Origin: Cocos nucifera
Lineage: Eukaryota > Streptophyta > Magnoliopsida > Arecales > Arecaceae
DNA: 64,000 nucleotides
Direction of reading: 5' to 3'
Assembly (NCBI GenBank): GCA_006176705.1
Contig: QRFJ01004886.1
Location: 18,069 to 82,068 of the forward strand
Position 1 is the stretch's first letter; every line of letters begins with the position of its first letter. The notes beneath the pieces are model-generated. The model was given only the letters and a program-made list of their open reading frames with translations. It ran no database searches and had not been told where the DNA came from. The translations under genes were made by a program, and so were the position numbers. Below, in pieces: positions 11,428-22,482 of the stretch.

Positions 11428-12110
11428 CTAGCATATCTGCAGGTACCCAGGCGAAGACATCGACATTTCTTCACAAGAAGGTGACGACCTGCTTCCTGAC
11501 TTTTTTTCTAAGTTGGAGGCAATTTGAATAGTATGGTCCTCATGCCCATCGTTTAAAGAAACTATAACAAGATCTTCAATTGGTTCCTCTTGTTCTTCAA
11601 TCAAATCATCACGGGCATCAAGCCCATCTACTGGACATAATTCTATCTGCTTTCCCCCTTGTAAAGCAATGGTGTAGCAGTGCCATGTTAGAGCTTGATC
11701 TCTCCTGACCTCTTCCGACTCCATATCCTGTTGGAAGCTTCATCTTCAAATAATAAGTTAAGACCAAAGCTTGGAGTGCATTCAAACCAAGTCAGCTAAA
11801 AATCGCATTATAAGCTGAGGGAGCCTTCACCATTAGAAAACCAACTTGGGCCTTAGATTGCTTTGGATACCGACTTGCCATAATAGATAAGATAATTATT
11901 CCTTCCATCAGCATAGCATCACCAATGAACCCCACTAATGGAGAATTCCTTGATCCCATTCAACTGTCAAGTATAGACATTTTGGAGAATGCATCATAAA
12001 ACAAAACATCGACAAAGCTTCCATTATTAATCAAAATACGGTGTACATTATAATCAAAATACGGTGTACATTATAATCAACAATATTTAAAGTTATTACA
12101 ACTACATCAT
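11428..12110 (-). pseudogene. gypsy protease and spacer (element A, copy 1)
   Basis: Retropepsin region of element A. From 12080 leftwards the text corresponds to the block RILINNGSFVDVLFYDAFSKM, i.e. an active site with Asn-Asn-Gly in place of Asp-Asn-Gly, followed near 11930 by the FIGDAM block and near 11800 by the RPGLNALQ-like end. The 11428-11724 frame covers the post-protease spacer (RRDQALTWHCYTIALQGGK and the acidic LIEEQEEPIEDLV). One extra C near 11706 splits an ORF that is 118 aa long in copy 2 (38907-39263). A 23-bp tandem duplication at 12031-12076 also shifts the frame in both copies. Confidence 0.75.
12031..12076. repeat. 23-bp tandem duplication in gypsy A protease
   Basis: Two perfect 23-bp units, 12031-12053 and 12054-12076, each beginning TCAAAATACGGTGTACATTA. 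Twenty-three is not a multiple of three, so it shifts the protease frame right before the active-site block. The same pair is present in copy 2 (39508-39553), so it predates the 11.8 kb duplication. Confidence 0.9.
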
Positions 12111-12433
12111 TATATGGAATTTGAACCCCCTATGCATCTTCTTCAGCAAAAGCAATAGGCTCCTCAGTCCTTTGCCTCTTTGCTGGCTCCACTGACCCGC
12201 TAGCTTCCTCCTATCGATGTCCCCCAGTGATTGTGTTAATGATTTCAAGTGGGGGCTGATCTCCTTGTGGCTCATCCCTCTAGGGGTGGTTCAAGGCTAT
12301 GGTAGAGCTTTTGGCTGGTACTCCCTCCTTTCCGATCGATGTCTTAAAAAGTGGTCTAGCGACCTCATCTGAATGAACTCCTCGATCTCATCTTGGAGCT
12401 GTATACATTCTTCTGTATCATGATCATGGTCAC
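12111..12433 (-). pseudogene. gag: gypsy gag end (element A, copy 1), interrupted by element B
   Basis: C-terminal Gag of element A. Around 12430-12375 the minus strand encodes HDHDTEECIQLQDEIEEFI, the same Cys/His-like motif as in elements B, G1 and G2. The reading is cut at 12433 by the first base of element B's LTR. The missing upstream half of this gag continues at 50320 on the far side of the second copy of B. Stops are present near 12200 and 12290. Confidence 0.75.
12429..12433. repeat. Left target-site duplication of element B (copy 1)
   Basis: GTCAC directly before the TGTTAGGG start of B. The right-hand partner is ATCAC at 50320-50324. The uninterrupted gag in G2 (30735-30755) reads ATCAC at this spot, so the left copy carries one A-to-G change. 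Confidence 0.7.
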
Positions 12434-12468
12434 TGTTAGGGTCAACCCGCCCTATCTAAGTTTGGCTT

Positions 12469-13215
12469 GCCATTTCTCCTGCCGGACTTCTCCTTCAGTT
12501 GGACTCCTTCTTTAGCTAGACTCCTCCTAGACTCCTCTAGGACTTCTCCTTCGATAGATTTCCTTTCAAACTCCTCGTGGACTACTCCCTCAGTTGGACT
12601 TCTCCTTCAGTCGGACTCCTCCCGGACTACTCCCTCAGTTGGACTTCTCCTTCAGTCGGACTCCTCCCAGACTTCTCCTTCGATAGAGCTCCTTTCGGAC
12701 TTCTCTTTCAATCAGACTTTTCCCTCAATCTGACTTCTTCTTCGACAGAGATCCTTTCAAACTTCTCCTTCAGTCAGACTCCTCCTTCAGTCAGACTCCT
12801 CCCTCAGTCGGACTTCTCCTTCAATTGAACTTCTCCTTCAATAGAGCTCCTTCCAGACTTCTCCTTCAGTCGGACTCCTCCCAGACTCCTCCTTCAGTTG
12901 GACTCCTTCCGGACTCCTCCCCAAGTCAGACTTCTTCTTCGGTTAGACTTCTCCTTCAATCGGACTCCTTTCGAACTTCTCCTTCAGTCAGACTCCTCCT
13001 TCAGTTGGGCTCCTTTCAGACTTTTCCTTCGATAAAGTACCTTCTAGACTTCTCCTTCGATAAAGCATCTTATGGACTTCTCCTTCAGTCGGACTCCTTT
13101 CAGACTTCTCCTTCAGTCGGACTCCTCCCTTAGTCAGACGTCCTTCAATCAAACTTCTTCCAGACTTCTCCTTCAGTCAGACTCCTCCTTCAGTTGGACT
13201 TCTTTCGTACTCCTT
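12469..13215 (+). repeat. Degenerate minisatellite inside gypsy B LTR (copy 1)
   Basis: About 750 bp made of variations on a roughly 17-nt unit, TCAGTCGGACTTCTCCT, interspersed with shorter pieces (CTCCTCCCGGACT) and a GATAGAGCTCC variant. The open frames over it (12467-12733, 12577-12828, 12825-13133, 13072-13263) translate into Ser/Phe/Leu repeats because the array lacks stops; they are not genes. Confidence 0.9.
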
Positions 13216-13530
13216 CTAGTTGCTATAAAAGGACTTTCTTCAGCCAAATTTCTTTGTCACTAGAAGAACTTCAGCATCAATTCTTGCTGCAATGAATATC
13301 AGTCAACACATGGATGATCTCGGGGACATCTGAATCTCTCTTAAATTATCGATCAGCGAAGTCCTTCACCGCCTATGATTATCCCATCCAGACTTCAACT
13401 ATTAGCTACCAACAAACTGGCATGTCACAACAATGGACACTACCCTCTGTAACAAACTCTAAGTAGGCCCCGAATGGCCCACTACCAAGGCAGTTATGGC
13501 TATCACCATTAGTTTATTACAGGCTCCATT

Positions 13531-13538
13531 TATAAAAG
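13531..13538 (+). promoter_or_regulatory. TATA box of gypsy B LTR (copy 1)
   Basis: TATAAAAG, conserved at 41002-41009 (copy 2) and 50084-50091 (3' LTR) with the same neighbours. It lies 230-240 bp before the LTR end, a usual place for the R-region start. Confidence 0.65.
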
Positions 13539-13772
13539 AGATTCCTCTAGATATACTTTCTCTTTAAGCTCTCATCCACTTCCCAATACTCTGCTTCTCT
13601 ATTTCCTATGCATTCCATTCTAGTTGGCCAAAAATTGACTTGAGCATCGGAGGGTCCTACCTGAGCCACCCACCTCTGGTTTGGACTTCATTTTGCAGGT
13701 CCCATCGGCAGCCTCATCTTCTCCACTCCAGCCACATTCCGATGTCCTCATGGATTTCTTGCACTAATAGAA

Positions 13773-13784
13773 TTGGCGCTAGAG
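13773..13784 (+). other. Primer binding site of gypsy B (copy 1)
   Basis: TTGGCGCTAGAG three bases after the LTR. Plant Tat and Athila elements typically carry TTGGCGCC-type sites here; only the first seven bases match, so the exact tRNA is uncertain. Confidence 0.6.
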
Positions 13785-13895
13785 TAAGAGACATCAGAAC
13801 CCTTGATTCTAAAAGGAGTGCTCAGTTGAATCTGTCTACTCTCTTCTCTCAATCTTTAAAAATCTATCTCTATTTGATTTATCCTAGTCTCAAGG

Positions 13896-15560
13896 ATGTC
13901 TCCAAGGAAGACAACCTCCCCTAGAGGTCCACCGCCTCCATCGTCCAGATCTGAACAAGATCCCATCCACTCCAGCACGATCATCAACACCACAACCTCC
14001 CCTACTAGTGGCCATAGGTGGATTCAAAGTAGTTCAACCTACTGATGCAACTAGGTTTGAGGCCTCACCGAGATGGTGCAGGCCATGCAACTACCCATAG
14101 CGGTAGCCCAGCTAGAAAATCCTCCACCAGAATCTCAAGAACTTGCTCAAAGAAAACATACATGGGTCAGTAGATCCATCACTCCTGAGAAGGAAAAGTG
14201 AAAGGCAGAGGATCCCAACTTTGATCATGATTCTTCTCTAGAAGAGACCTTCCCCATCTATAGTTGAAAACTCTCTAGAATCTATGATTGGAATGATGCT
14301 CTTGACCAAAGGCTCGAGGAAATAAATTGATGGATCGAAAAGCTCCATCAAGCTCCTCCTCATGAAAAACATATTTGCACCGATCCCCCTTTCTCCCAAT
14401 AAATCATGTAGGAGTCCATCCTATCGAACTTCAAGCTCCTCCTAGTTTTAGAGCTACGATGGGACCATCCGATCCAGTCGACCATCTGGAGGTCTTTCCG
14501 GACTATGATGCTGATCCATGGTGTGCCAGATGCCATTTTGTGCCTAGCTTTTTCAATCCATCCTAAAAGGAAGTAGCAAGAAATTGGTACTCGATGCTCA
14601 AGCCAGGTATGATCTTCTCTTTTGACCAGATGAGCCACCAATTTGTAACTCATTTTATCAGCAGCCGACATCCCAAGCAAAGTTTGGACTCCCTCATCAT
14701 CATCAAGCATAAGGAAAGGGAGTCCATCCGAGCTTATGTTAACTGCTTCAATGTTGCTGCTGCACTGGAGGTTCGAAAATCTGGACTGGTCTATTGCCAT
14801 GGCCGCACTAAAGGATGATCTTCAGAAGAATGATCTACTATTCTTCCTGAAGAAGAAGTCCCCCTAGGACTTTACCAATCTATTGGCTCGAGCTGAAGGA
14901 TATGCCCGAGCTGAAAAAGCCTTCAAATTGAAGGTTGAGAAAGCTGCAAGGGAGCGGTAGGTGGGTGAGTCTAGCAAGCCTGTAGTTGAAGAGAAGTCGA
15001 GGGAAGCTCGGCCGCATTCTCAGACTCCTCCTGAGTGCAAGTGAGCCTGGACTCCTTTCCCAAGCTTGGAGATTGAAGAAGCCCTAATAGAAGGGCATGA
15101 AGGAACTCTCCCCCTAGAAGGTTCCACAACTATGCTCTCCTCAATGCTCCAAAAAACCAAGTACTGATGAAAATCAAGGAGCAGCTGCCGAGGCCAAAGA
15201 GGATGCACACTCATCTTGAAAAGTGCAATCCTAACTAGTACTATCTTTACCATCGTGACCACGATCATGATGTAGAAGAATGCATCCAGCTCCAAGATGA
15301 GATCGAGAAGGTCATCAGACGAGGTTAGCTCGATCAATTTCTACAACATCGACATGAGACAAGAAAAGATCAGTCGAGGGCACCACCACAACCAGAAACC
15401 ACCGAGGAGGGAGGAGTAGCATGGAGATCGACCACCTCTGGGCATCATCAACACCATCTCTAGGGTACTTTGGTGGGAGGAGGGCAGCGGATCTTGGAGA
15501 TTAGCCAAAAGATGGAGAACTGAGAAACCCATCACTTTCATTAAACAAGATGCTCAAGGG
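13896..15560 (+). pseudogene. gag: gypsy gag (element B, copy 1)
   Basis: Gag of element B. The start at 13896 (MSPRKT) matches the MPPRKA start of element A's gag at 51648. The retrotransposon-gag core is around 14500-14870, in pieces: LKPGMIFSFDQMSHQFVTHF, RHPKQSLDSLIIIKHKERES, AYVNCFNVAA, then FLKKKSP. The Cys/His-like YHRDHDHDVEECIQLQDEIE block is near 15245-15310. Compared with copy 2 this copy has a series of extra single bases (for example near 14446, 14470, 14500, 14550 and 14570) and a 3-base GCT repeat at about 14757, which split the 118-aa core ORF found at 41960-42316. In-frame stops shared by both copies occur near 14865 and 14960. Confidence 0.8.
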
Positions 15561-15581
15561 ATTCAATTTTCACATAACGAT

Positions 15582-16256
15582 GTGGTTGTAGTTTCTTTAA
15601 ACATTGCAGACTATGATGTATGCCACATTCTTATTGATAATGAAAACTCTACTGATGTCTTATTTTATGATACTTTCTCTAGAATATCTATACCTAACGA
15701 TCATCTAGGACCAATGAATTACCTATTGATGGGCTTCACTGGCGATGCTATACCATTTAAAGGAATAATAACATTAATTGTGACTGCAGGAAGACACCCG
15801 AGGCAGTCTAGGGAACAAGTTGATTTCTTGGCAGTGAGAACTCCATCTACTTACAACGCAATTCTTGGTCGACCTGGTCTCAACGCCTTTCGGACAGTGG
15901 TGTCTGCTTATAACATGGAAATAAAGTTTTCAACAAACTACAGGATTGGAAAGATCAGAGGAGATCAAGTCCATGCAAGACACTGCTACTCGATTATCCT
16001 GCAAAAGGGCGTACAGTCAGAACCTTGTCTAGTTGATGGGTTGGATGTTCGAGATGACCTTACTGAAGAATGGGAAGAACCCATGGAAGATCTTATTTCA
16101 ATCCCACTAAATGATGGAAATAAAGAGCACATGGTGCAGATCGGCTCCAATCTGGGAGAGGAGGTACGAGAGCAGCTCCTCAAATTCCTAAGGAGAAATA
16201 CAGATGTTTTGCTTGGGTCTCCGCAAACATGCCCAGTATTGATGCTAAAGTTATAG
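15582..16256 (+). pseudogene. gypsy protease plus spacer (element B, copy 1)
   Basis: The longest open frame of the window (224 aa). Residues 1-110 are the retropepsin region: LIDNENSTDVLFYDTFSRI holds the active-site position, with Glu-Asn where active members have Gly-Ser, and ILGRPGLNAF closes the domain near residue 95. Residues 130-190 are the spacer typical of the Tat group (RGDQVHARHCYSIILQKG, then an acidic EEWEEPMEDL). The last residues enter the pre-RT block FLRRNTDVL before a frameshift at about 16210 ends the ORF. Copy 2 has a stop at 43496 in the spacer, so copy 1 is better preserved here. It would be part of a Gag-Pol polyprotein; the ATG at 15582 is not necessarily a true start. 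Confidence 0.85.
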
Positions 16257-16475
16257 AACATCATCTGGCTGTTGATCCTAATCATCGATCGATAAAAGAA
16301 AAGATATGCAGCCATGTCCTAGAGAGATAGAAGGCAATTATGGAAGAGGTTGATAAGCTCCTCAAGACCAGATTCATTCGAGAGGTCTCCTACCCGAATT
16401 GGATCTCTAATCTTGTCCTTGTCAAGAAGGCAAATGGCAAGTAGAGAATATGTATAGACTTCAAAAGACTGAACA
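16205..16475 (+). pseudogene. pol: gypsy RT N-terminal stub (element B, copy 1)
   Basis: Following the frameshift the text continues through the pre-RT spacer (EHHLAVDPNHRSIKEK) and the first RT blocks (LVLVKKANGK, stop, RICIDFKRLN) and stops at 16475, the right edge of the duplicated block. The same stop after NGK is present in copy 2 (43886). No catalytic region. Confidence 0.8.
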
Positions 16476-18284
16476 GAGGAGATGAAGAAAGAAGAAATAA
16501 TAGAGAACATATAATCAAATATATGAAATCAAACCCAAAGGCTTATCTCCATGGGGCATGAAACTTTACTAATAAAGAGAGAAAATACAAGAGTTGAATG
16601 CACCATTTTAATCTTCTATACAAATCTCTCTCAATAGAGAAGAACTCACTGGACAAAGCCGTCCATAAAATCTTTAGGAGATCCTAAGCAAGCAGCTACA
16701 CGATGCTCTGCTCTCACCAGCGTTCTATCAATTGCTCTATAACTATTAGCTAACTGCTGAGCCACCTCGCTAGCTTGCACTCGTGCTAGTAGCTGATGCT
16801 TTGTGCTCTACATCTCTTTCTGCTCGCCACCAACAGCTTTACCTGCAACTACGGCACTATGATGGTTGGTCTAGGACCTCTCAAGTCTAGATCTCTAATG
16901 CCACCCTATAATTTCACTACACTGGGCCTCTTTATTTGGCACATAATACCCTCTCCAAAATCGTAAATACCCTTCAACAAACATACACAATTGTTCTATC
17001 TTCTAGAATCTTCCCACTCGCATCCTTACACAACGATAATGCAAGAACTTACTCTCATAGTATCCTTCAAAATACCATCCGATCGGGACTACACTGCTTC
17101 CTGGTTGTTGGAACTCCTCATGCAAAAGAAGCCCCATGTAGCCATGATAATTTCATCCCTGCATCAGACCGGTCCATACCCAACATGTGGACCATGATTG
17201 TTTCCATGGTCCCACCTAGGACCATGTTACAAGATCATACCGTGGCAAATCACACACTCTCAAGTGCATTATGCGCAGCGCATTCGGGCGCGCCACAGTG
17301 CAGCTAGGCCTGCTAAGGCCGTACGATCTATAGGCGATTTTACCTGGCCTGCAACGCATTGTGGTTAGCTGGGCCATGCGCTGCAGCAAGCCCCACAGCT
17401 ATGTGCCTATAGTCCTGATGGACACAGCCTATGGGCCCCCACTTGATGCACACTTTATAGATGCACTAAAAATGAGTCTCCTGCTTATCTGCTTTAACAC
17501 TGCTCTTTGAGTTGAACTTCTCCATATATGGATTTTACTGCTGTGATGCAATTGGGCATGCTGCACTCTACAAAATAAATAAGAGGCTATAAAATTGGTA
17601 AATTGCCCATAGACATCATGCGGTCCACAACAAGAGGCATGGACCGCATGATGGCCCCAGTGCCACGTCATTACCACATGGGACACGTCGCAGTAGGCAC
17701 CATGTGGAACACAGCTACTTGGTAGAGTGCACGTCCACACTGTGGCCGCACCAGCGATGCTAGGTGCTGGCCAATCAGGTGTCCTAATGCCGCATGAGGG
17801 CTGTGCGCACCTGGCCCGAACACTACTTTGCCCGTGCCAGCATGTAGGGCATGCACGCAGTTGTAGTGCACATATGGGCCAATCATTGTCTTGTTGTGGG
17901 CTTGGTGCGTCGACCTGGTTTCGACTTTTTCATACATGTGAGGCTTTACTTGTGGGCTGTCATTTTTTGTATTTGCGCTTTAACCTATGATCAAAGTTTG
18001 AGGTATTATGTTTTCACACTTTTATTGGGATGGCAAAATGTCAATCTACCTATCAATCGTTTAGGGTACCCTTATCTGGCTTCGGCTTCTGACGCGACGA
18101 GAGCGGTGATATGTTGTATCTAATACCCTCAACCTCATCGTATATGATCGCGTGGTTCTAGAAAGAGCTCGCACGAGACTGATCGTGTCTAGAATTAGGG
18201 GTAAGTGTAAGACTAGATATATTAATTATATATGCGATTAATATTTTATTGTAAATCTAATAAGTTTTTGTAGGTAGATAATTT
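16476..18284. other. Unclassified 1.8 kb block
   Basis: No match to the other elements of the window. 16476-16930 has the look of an LTR read on the minus strand (TTTACTAATAAAGAGAG...), which is only an impression. 17400-17960 is distinctly GC-richer than its surroundings, with overlapping ORFs on both strands (17429-17740 -, 17671-17937 -, 17727-17990 +) and no recognisable domain. 18120-18284 carries a splice-like pair: AGGGGTAAGTG near 18198 and TTTTTGTAGGTAG near 18265. I cannot assign a function. Confidence 0.5.
17614..17653. repeat. Perfect 14-bp hairpin in unclassified block
   Basis: CATCATGCGGTCCA at 17614-17627 is the exact reverse complement of TGGACCGCATGATG at 17640-17653, with a 12-nt loop. 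GC content is over half, so it would be a stable stem. No T run follows to suggest a terminator, and none is expected here. Confidence 0.8.
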
Positions 18285-18905
18285 TTAATTAAGGTTCCCC
18301 TTGGCCATCAGTCATCAAGAAGTAAGAAGGAATTTAAAGTAACCTCTCTTTTCCATTCGATGGGGTGCTTTATGGCGTATAATGGGTACCTACGTGTCTT
18401 CGCTTAATTGAATTGAATTTTTTCTACAAAATCCTATGATTCTTAAAACCTAGGATCTTTTATAGCATGTTTTGTTTTGAACCACACTTAATTAAGAATT
18501 AAGTTATAAAAATAATTAGGTTCTAAATTATGAATTTCAGAACTAAGATACCTTCATAAAGTTGGGTTCGGAATAAGGTTTAGCTCAATTAAGTCTAAGC
18601 AGTGATCAACGATCAAGAGTTGGTTAGGTGGATTAAGTGGTGCTTAGATTTGACCAGCCCAATAGGATTAATTCTGGGTCAAGTTGAACTTATAATAGTG
18701 ACATTGTGTCAACATAAGTCAAGACTAATTTAGCTCCGATGGTTCGAAGCTGGATTGTTAGGTACATGAATATTCGGTTGACAAATTAGTGTCTAGAATA
18801 GTTTGGCAAGATACGATCAGTGATTTTTAAATTGACCTAAACTCGACTGAATGCATTCACGATGAGTTTAATTGCATATTTCCCTACTAATTTACTTACC
18901 TGGCT
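18285..18905 (+). mobile_element. Copia leader fragment (D-like), plus strand
   Basis: It matches the leader of element D at about 6380-7000: CCATTCGATGGG, CACACTTAATTAAGAATTAAG and GTTGGGTTCGG occur in order, as does the GACCAGCCCAATA block. There is no primer site on the left and an LTR fragment follows on the right, so it is a truncated scrap. Confidence 0.75.
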
Positions 18906-20005
18906 TGAATTTAATTAGAATTGGTTTAGGCTTTGCATTGGATCAAAAGCTCCAGTTGGCTTAGGGATAGCAAGTGCAAGAAAACTAGTCCTAATTCACT
19001 AGCAAGGGTTAACCCAATTTCTTATTTGATAAAAAAAAATTAAAATTAATCAAAAATTTAATTCAATTTAATTAATTATTTAATTAATTTAAGACATCTA
19101 ATTTAATTGGTTGATTTGTTTTGTATTAATTTGGTTGAGAAACCATGTTTACCCAAGTCATTAGATAGGTCTAGTGGACTAGGATTCTTCCTTGCGCCAC
19201 TTAGCCCTCCACGCCCCATGCTATTTTAGGATTTTTCATGGAAATTTTCTCTCCCCTTGATCTTATGCATGCACTCTCTCTTCTCTTTTTCTCATATGAA
19301 ATACTTGGTAGTTGCCAAGTCAAAAGACCACTTTTGATCAAGGATTCTATCCACTAGAATCTTGTAATAAAAACACATCCTTGTATTGTGCGCCCACACG
19401 CTTCTTTATTTTTCTTCTGAATTCCATGGAAAAGAAGAAGTTTTTGTTTGCCCTTTTGCTGGTCAGGGTAGGAATAAGGGTGGGGTGCTTGGGCACCAAA
19501 CACGACTTCCAATTATGTCCTTTCCTTGTGCTGAGTTTTGACCAAACTGGACTCTAATATTCAATTTTATTTAGAAGGATTTGGTGTTTTTGTAATATAG
19601 ACCATTAGAGAGCTTTAAGATGTGCCAAAATAAAGGGAGAAACCTCTGGCATTGGGTTTTAATAGACCCAAAACTAGGTAGAGATGTGAAGCGGGAAGAA
19701 GAAGAGGTACTTCTTCTCGGGTTGTTATGTCATATCCTTCTTCGTTCTTTCATGGGTTTTCTGAGGAGAGTCTCCATCTGAAACCTCCTTCCCTTCTTCT
19801 CTTGGAAGAGTCCAAATCCATAAGGAGGAGGCATCTGATCAACCATCAAGAAAAATCGAGCACAGTACTAGCTACTGTGCTGATTTCCTACAACGAGATT
19901 CTGATCATTGCTCGTGGGCTAATGTGAATGACTCCTGGACCGGAATATGTGTTAGCTTTGTGCTCATCCTTAAGCCACCAGATCAGCAAGTTGGAATTTC
20001 TAACT
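18906..20005 (+). mobile_element. Copia LTR fragment (family L2), plus strand
   Basis: It corresponds to the 3' half of element H's 5' LTR: CTTGCGCCACTTAGCCC at 19192 matches 21361, and the GAGAGTCTC, CATCTGATCAACCATCA and GTGCTGATTTCCTA blocks at 19760-19900 match 21975-22110. It stops where element H's own LTR begins, so H inserted into, or recombined with, an older copy of its own family. ORFs 19312-19557 and 19727-19927 are shadows. Confidence 0.75.
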
Positions 20006-22480
20006 TATTGAAAATTATGTCCCAAAGCCAATCGTCAGCCATGGTTGAGCTATTTTGCAATTATAATTGATTTATAATTAATAAAAATTTTGGCATCCTT
20101 TTCATCAAAAGTTTACATCTTCTAATGAACTCCATTATGTATGATTAGTCCTAGACTATTTAGCTTTGATAAAGAGGAATTTATCGATTAGTCCTTAAAT
20201 TTTGTTCACGACAAATGATAGACTGTTAATAAGGACGACAGCAGTCTATCGAGCATAGGTCACTATATGCCATAATGGTTGTGTTGTCCTTAACTAAGAA
20301 GTATGGAGTCACTGGTATGGCATATGGGTGGATGTATGGGTACATTGTCATTGAACATGACCCAAAACTTCTCAGAGATTCTTCTATCGGAATATCCTTA
20401 GACCTAAGATCACCTCAGTGACTTGCAAGCAACTCACTGTGATTTCGGTACTAAGACTAACTGAATTTCTAATTCAGCAACGAAAGGCTTCTGGGCATAG
20501 TCAAGTACTTGCGGAAAGTCAGAGTTGTAATACAATGCATCAATATATTCATCTAGCAAAGCCTTGGCTGGTAATCCATCAGAATGGATTTGATATTTTG
20601 AAATACAATGTGGATAAACTGATCAGAGTTGACATTAAACTCTGAGGTATTCTACGAGCATTTGGTCAAGGGGAATGAATTATATGAAATTTATATCCAC
20701 ATGGGTTCTAAGGATGTTGATTCTACACATTCGACCTATCGGCCATCGGATACTATTGCTAGATGATCACTTTGATTGGTACAAAAATCTATTCTATGCT
20801 ACCAGCTTAGGTTCAGATCTATAGGTCACATCATTATTAGAGTTTCATGATCTGATCGGATGGTTGATCAAGCGATTAAGTCGATTATTTTATTTATTTT
20901 TTTTTTTGGATCAAAATATCAATACGATTGGGTATTTAACCCTAGTGTAAGTATTGGCAGGAGGATCGATTAGTAATTAGAATGTTAATTTGCTTTATTG
21001 TTAAGCTTAGGCTGAGATTAAGTTTAATTAAATATAATTTAATTTAATTTAGTTTGGCTATATTGGAATCAAGTTTTAATTAAGTTATTGGATAGCCAAG
21101 TGCATGGGAAGTAACCCTGGTCCTAAGTCTAAACTAGGATTTCAGAGTCAACTGCAATTTTCTAANNNNNNNNNNNNNNNNNNNNNNNNNAATTTGATTA
21201 GAAAATTAAATTAAAATTAAATTAAATTTAATATAATTTAATTAAGTTCTTAAATGGGTTAGGATTTTATTTAATTGGATTGGTTTACTCTTGATTTTAT
21301 TTGATTAAAAGATCTTGTTTGACCAAGTCAAGATAGGAGTCCTAGTGTGACTAGGACTCCCTATCTCCTTGCGCCACCTTGGTCCCAACGCCCCCCGTAC
21401 CTATTGTTTAGGTATTTTTTATAGAAAATCCCTTTCTTCCTGATTTTCATGCCCCCTCTCTCCCTCCATGTCATATATATAGAAGTTAGGTGGAAGACCA
21501 AGTCAAAGGAGGAATTGGTTTTGCCTTAGGATTCTATGAGATTGAATCTCTATTGACCAAAACACCTCTTCTTTGAATGGCGCCACCTCTCCCTATATTT
21601 TTCCCTTATTCCACAAGAGAAATCAGAGTTTTTGGTCACCCCCTTTTGCTGGTCCATGCCAAAAATTATGGAGGAGATGCCCAAGAGTTGGACGCCCCTT
21701 GTCTTGCCCCGTTTGACATTTCCTTATCTAGTTTTTGACCTAGACAAGGACTCTATCTTTTTCTCTAATTATTGGATGAATTTTTGGCTGATTGTTTTTT
21801 GCGATGTAGACCTTTGAGAGTCCTTTGGGGTGCATAAATCAGAGGAAGAGGATCCTTGGGCATGGGGGTTCCATAAGCACCAAGCTAGGTGTCTAGGTGA
21901 GAGAAAAAAAGAAGAAGACGGTCTTCTTCTAGGGCTATTTTTTCTTCATCTCTCCTCCTTCTTTTGAGTTTTCTTTGAGAGAGTCTCAGATCAAAAAAAC
22001 TCTTCTCTTCCTTCTCAATTTTGAAGAGTCCTTGTTTCGAAGAAGAAAGCATCAGATCGACCATCAAAGAAGGATCAACATAGTACTAGCATACCGTCCT
22101 GATTTCCTATTGGACTTCAGATCAGGGATCATGGGCTCGTGTGGACATCTCTTAGAGGCTAGATGCATGTACGGCTTGGAGCTTCATCCCTCATCTAGGA
22201 TCAGTAAGTTAGAACGTCTAACCTGCAAAGGTAATATAGATCTGATATTATATTATGCATCTATTCTTGATCTAATGTAGATCTATGTTGATGTGATCAA
22301 CCTTTGCTTATTATTTATATTTAATTTTTGATTTAAATACCATGCAATAATCATATAATATGATCTTAGATCTAATTTTTTTTGATATTTAAAATTAATA
22401 TGATTAATTTTAAGTCTTCCACTGCTGATCTTGAAAAAGTTTCAAGATTCAACCCTGAAACCCTAGATTTGGTTCCTTCA
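20006..22480 (+). repeat. 5' LTR of copia H (L2 family, contains an assembly gap)
   Basis: It starts TATTGAAAATTATGTCCC (the 3' LTR has TGTTGAAAATTGTCCC, so the TG has become TA) and ends GGTTCCTTCA, two bases before the primer site. About 870 bp align with the 3' LTR at 27732-28663. A TATATATA at 21474-21481 is a possible core promoter. Length is about 2.45 kb plus an unknown gap. Confidence 0.85.
21166..21190. other. Assembly gap (25 N)
   Basis: Run of 25 N inside the 5' LTR of element H, between two AT-rich blocks. The fixed short length suggests a placeholder, so the true distance is unknown. Confidence 0.95.
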
Positions 22481-22482
22481 AT

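Larger units (their letters stand above)
9985..12433 (-). mobile_element. Ty3/gypsy element A, distal part, copy 1 (RNase H to gag end)
   Basis: Minus-strand Tat-type element reading right to left from the end of gag (12433) through protease (about 12100-11730) and RT (about 11427-10820) to RNase H (about 10700-10000). The proximal part with gag start, primer site and LTR is found only beyond the second copy, at 50320-53085, because element B is inserted in A's gag. Integrase and 3' LTR are missing at the left junction with copia D. Confidence 0.85.
12434..13769 (+). repeat. 5' LTR of gypsy B (copy 1)
   Basis: It starts TGTTAGGGTCAACCCGCC and ends GCACTAATA just before GAATTGGCGC. The partner LTR at 48860-50319 has the same start and the end GCACCAACA. 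Length is 1336 bp, more than half of which is a minisatellite. TATAAAAG at 13531-13538 is the likely core promoter. Confidence 0.9.
4718..16475 (+). repeat. 11.8 kb direct duplication, copy 1
   Basis: This segment is repeated at 32087-43920 in the same orientation. The offset changes from 27369 to 27445 because of indels. The left end lies inside the LTR of element D and the right end inside the RT gene of element B, so neither end is a transposon terminus. Stretches 4718-6290 and about 10140-12240 differ by only a few bases; 6300-9980 and 12240-15540 differ by many small indels. Confidence 0.95.
12434..16475 (+). mobile_element. Ty3/gypsy element B, copy 1 (truncated in RT)
   Basis: Tat-type element inserted in A's gag: LTR 12434-13769, primer site at 13773, gag from 13896, protease from 15582 and the start of RT. 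At 16475 homology to copy 2 stops inside the RT entry block (DFKRLN) and unrelated sequence follows, so RT core, RNase H, antisense ORF and 3' LTR are missing from this copy. Confidence 0.9.

Noticed and set aside
12469..13215. Possible CRISPR-like array
   Set aside because: Units are short, degenerate and contiguous without unique spacers, and the setting is a plant retrotransposon LTR.
12467..13263. Four overlapping plus-strand ORFs encoding Ser/Phe/Leu-rich repeats (again at 39941-40806 and 48983-49484)
   Set aside because: They follow the LTR minisatellite, which happens to lack stops in several frames; no start context, no domain, and they lie inside an LTR.
16476..16930. Possible LTR of a further copia family on the minus strand
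   Set aside because: Only a general resemblance of composition; no TG/CA ends, primer site or partner copy in the window.
17429..18123. Overlapping ORFs of 87-103 aa on both strands in the GC-rich block
   Set aside because: Long frames are expected in GC-rich sequence; no recognisable motif and both strands are equally open. Kept only as an unclassified block.
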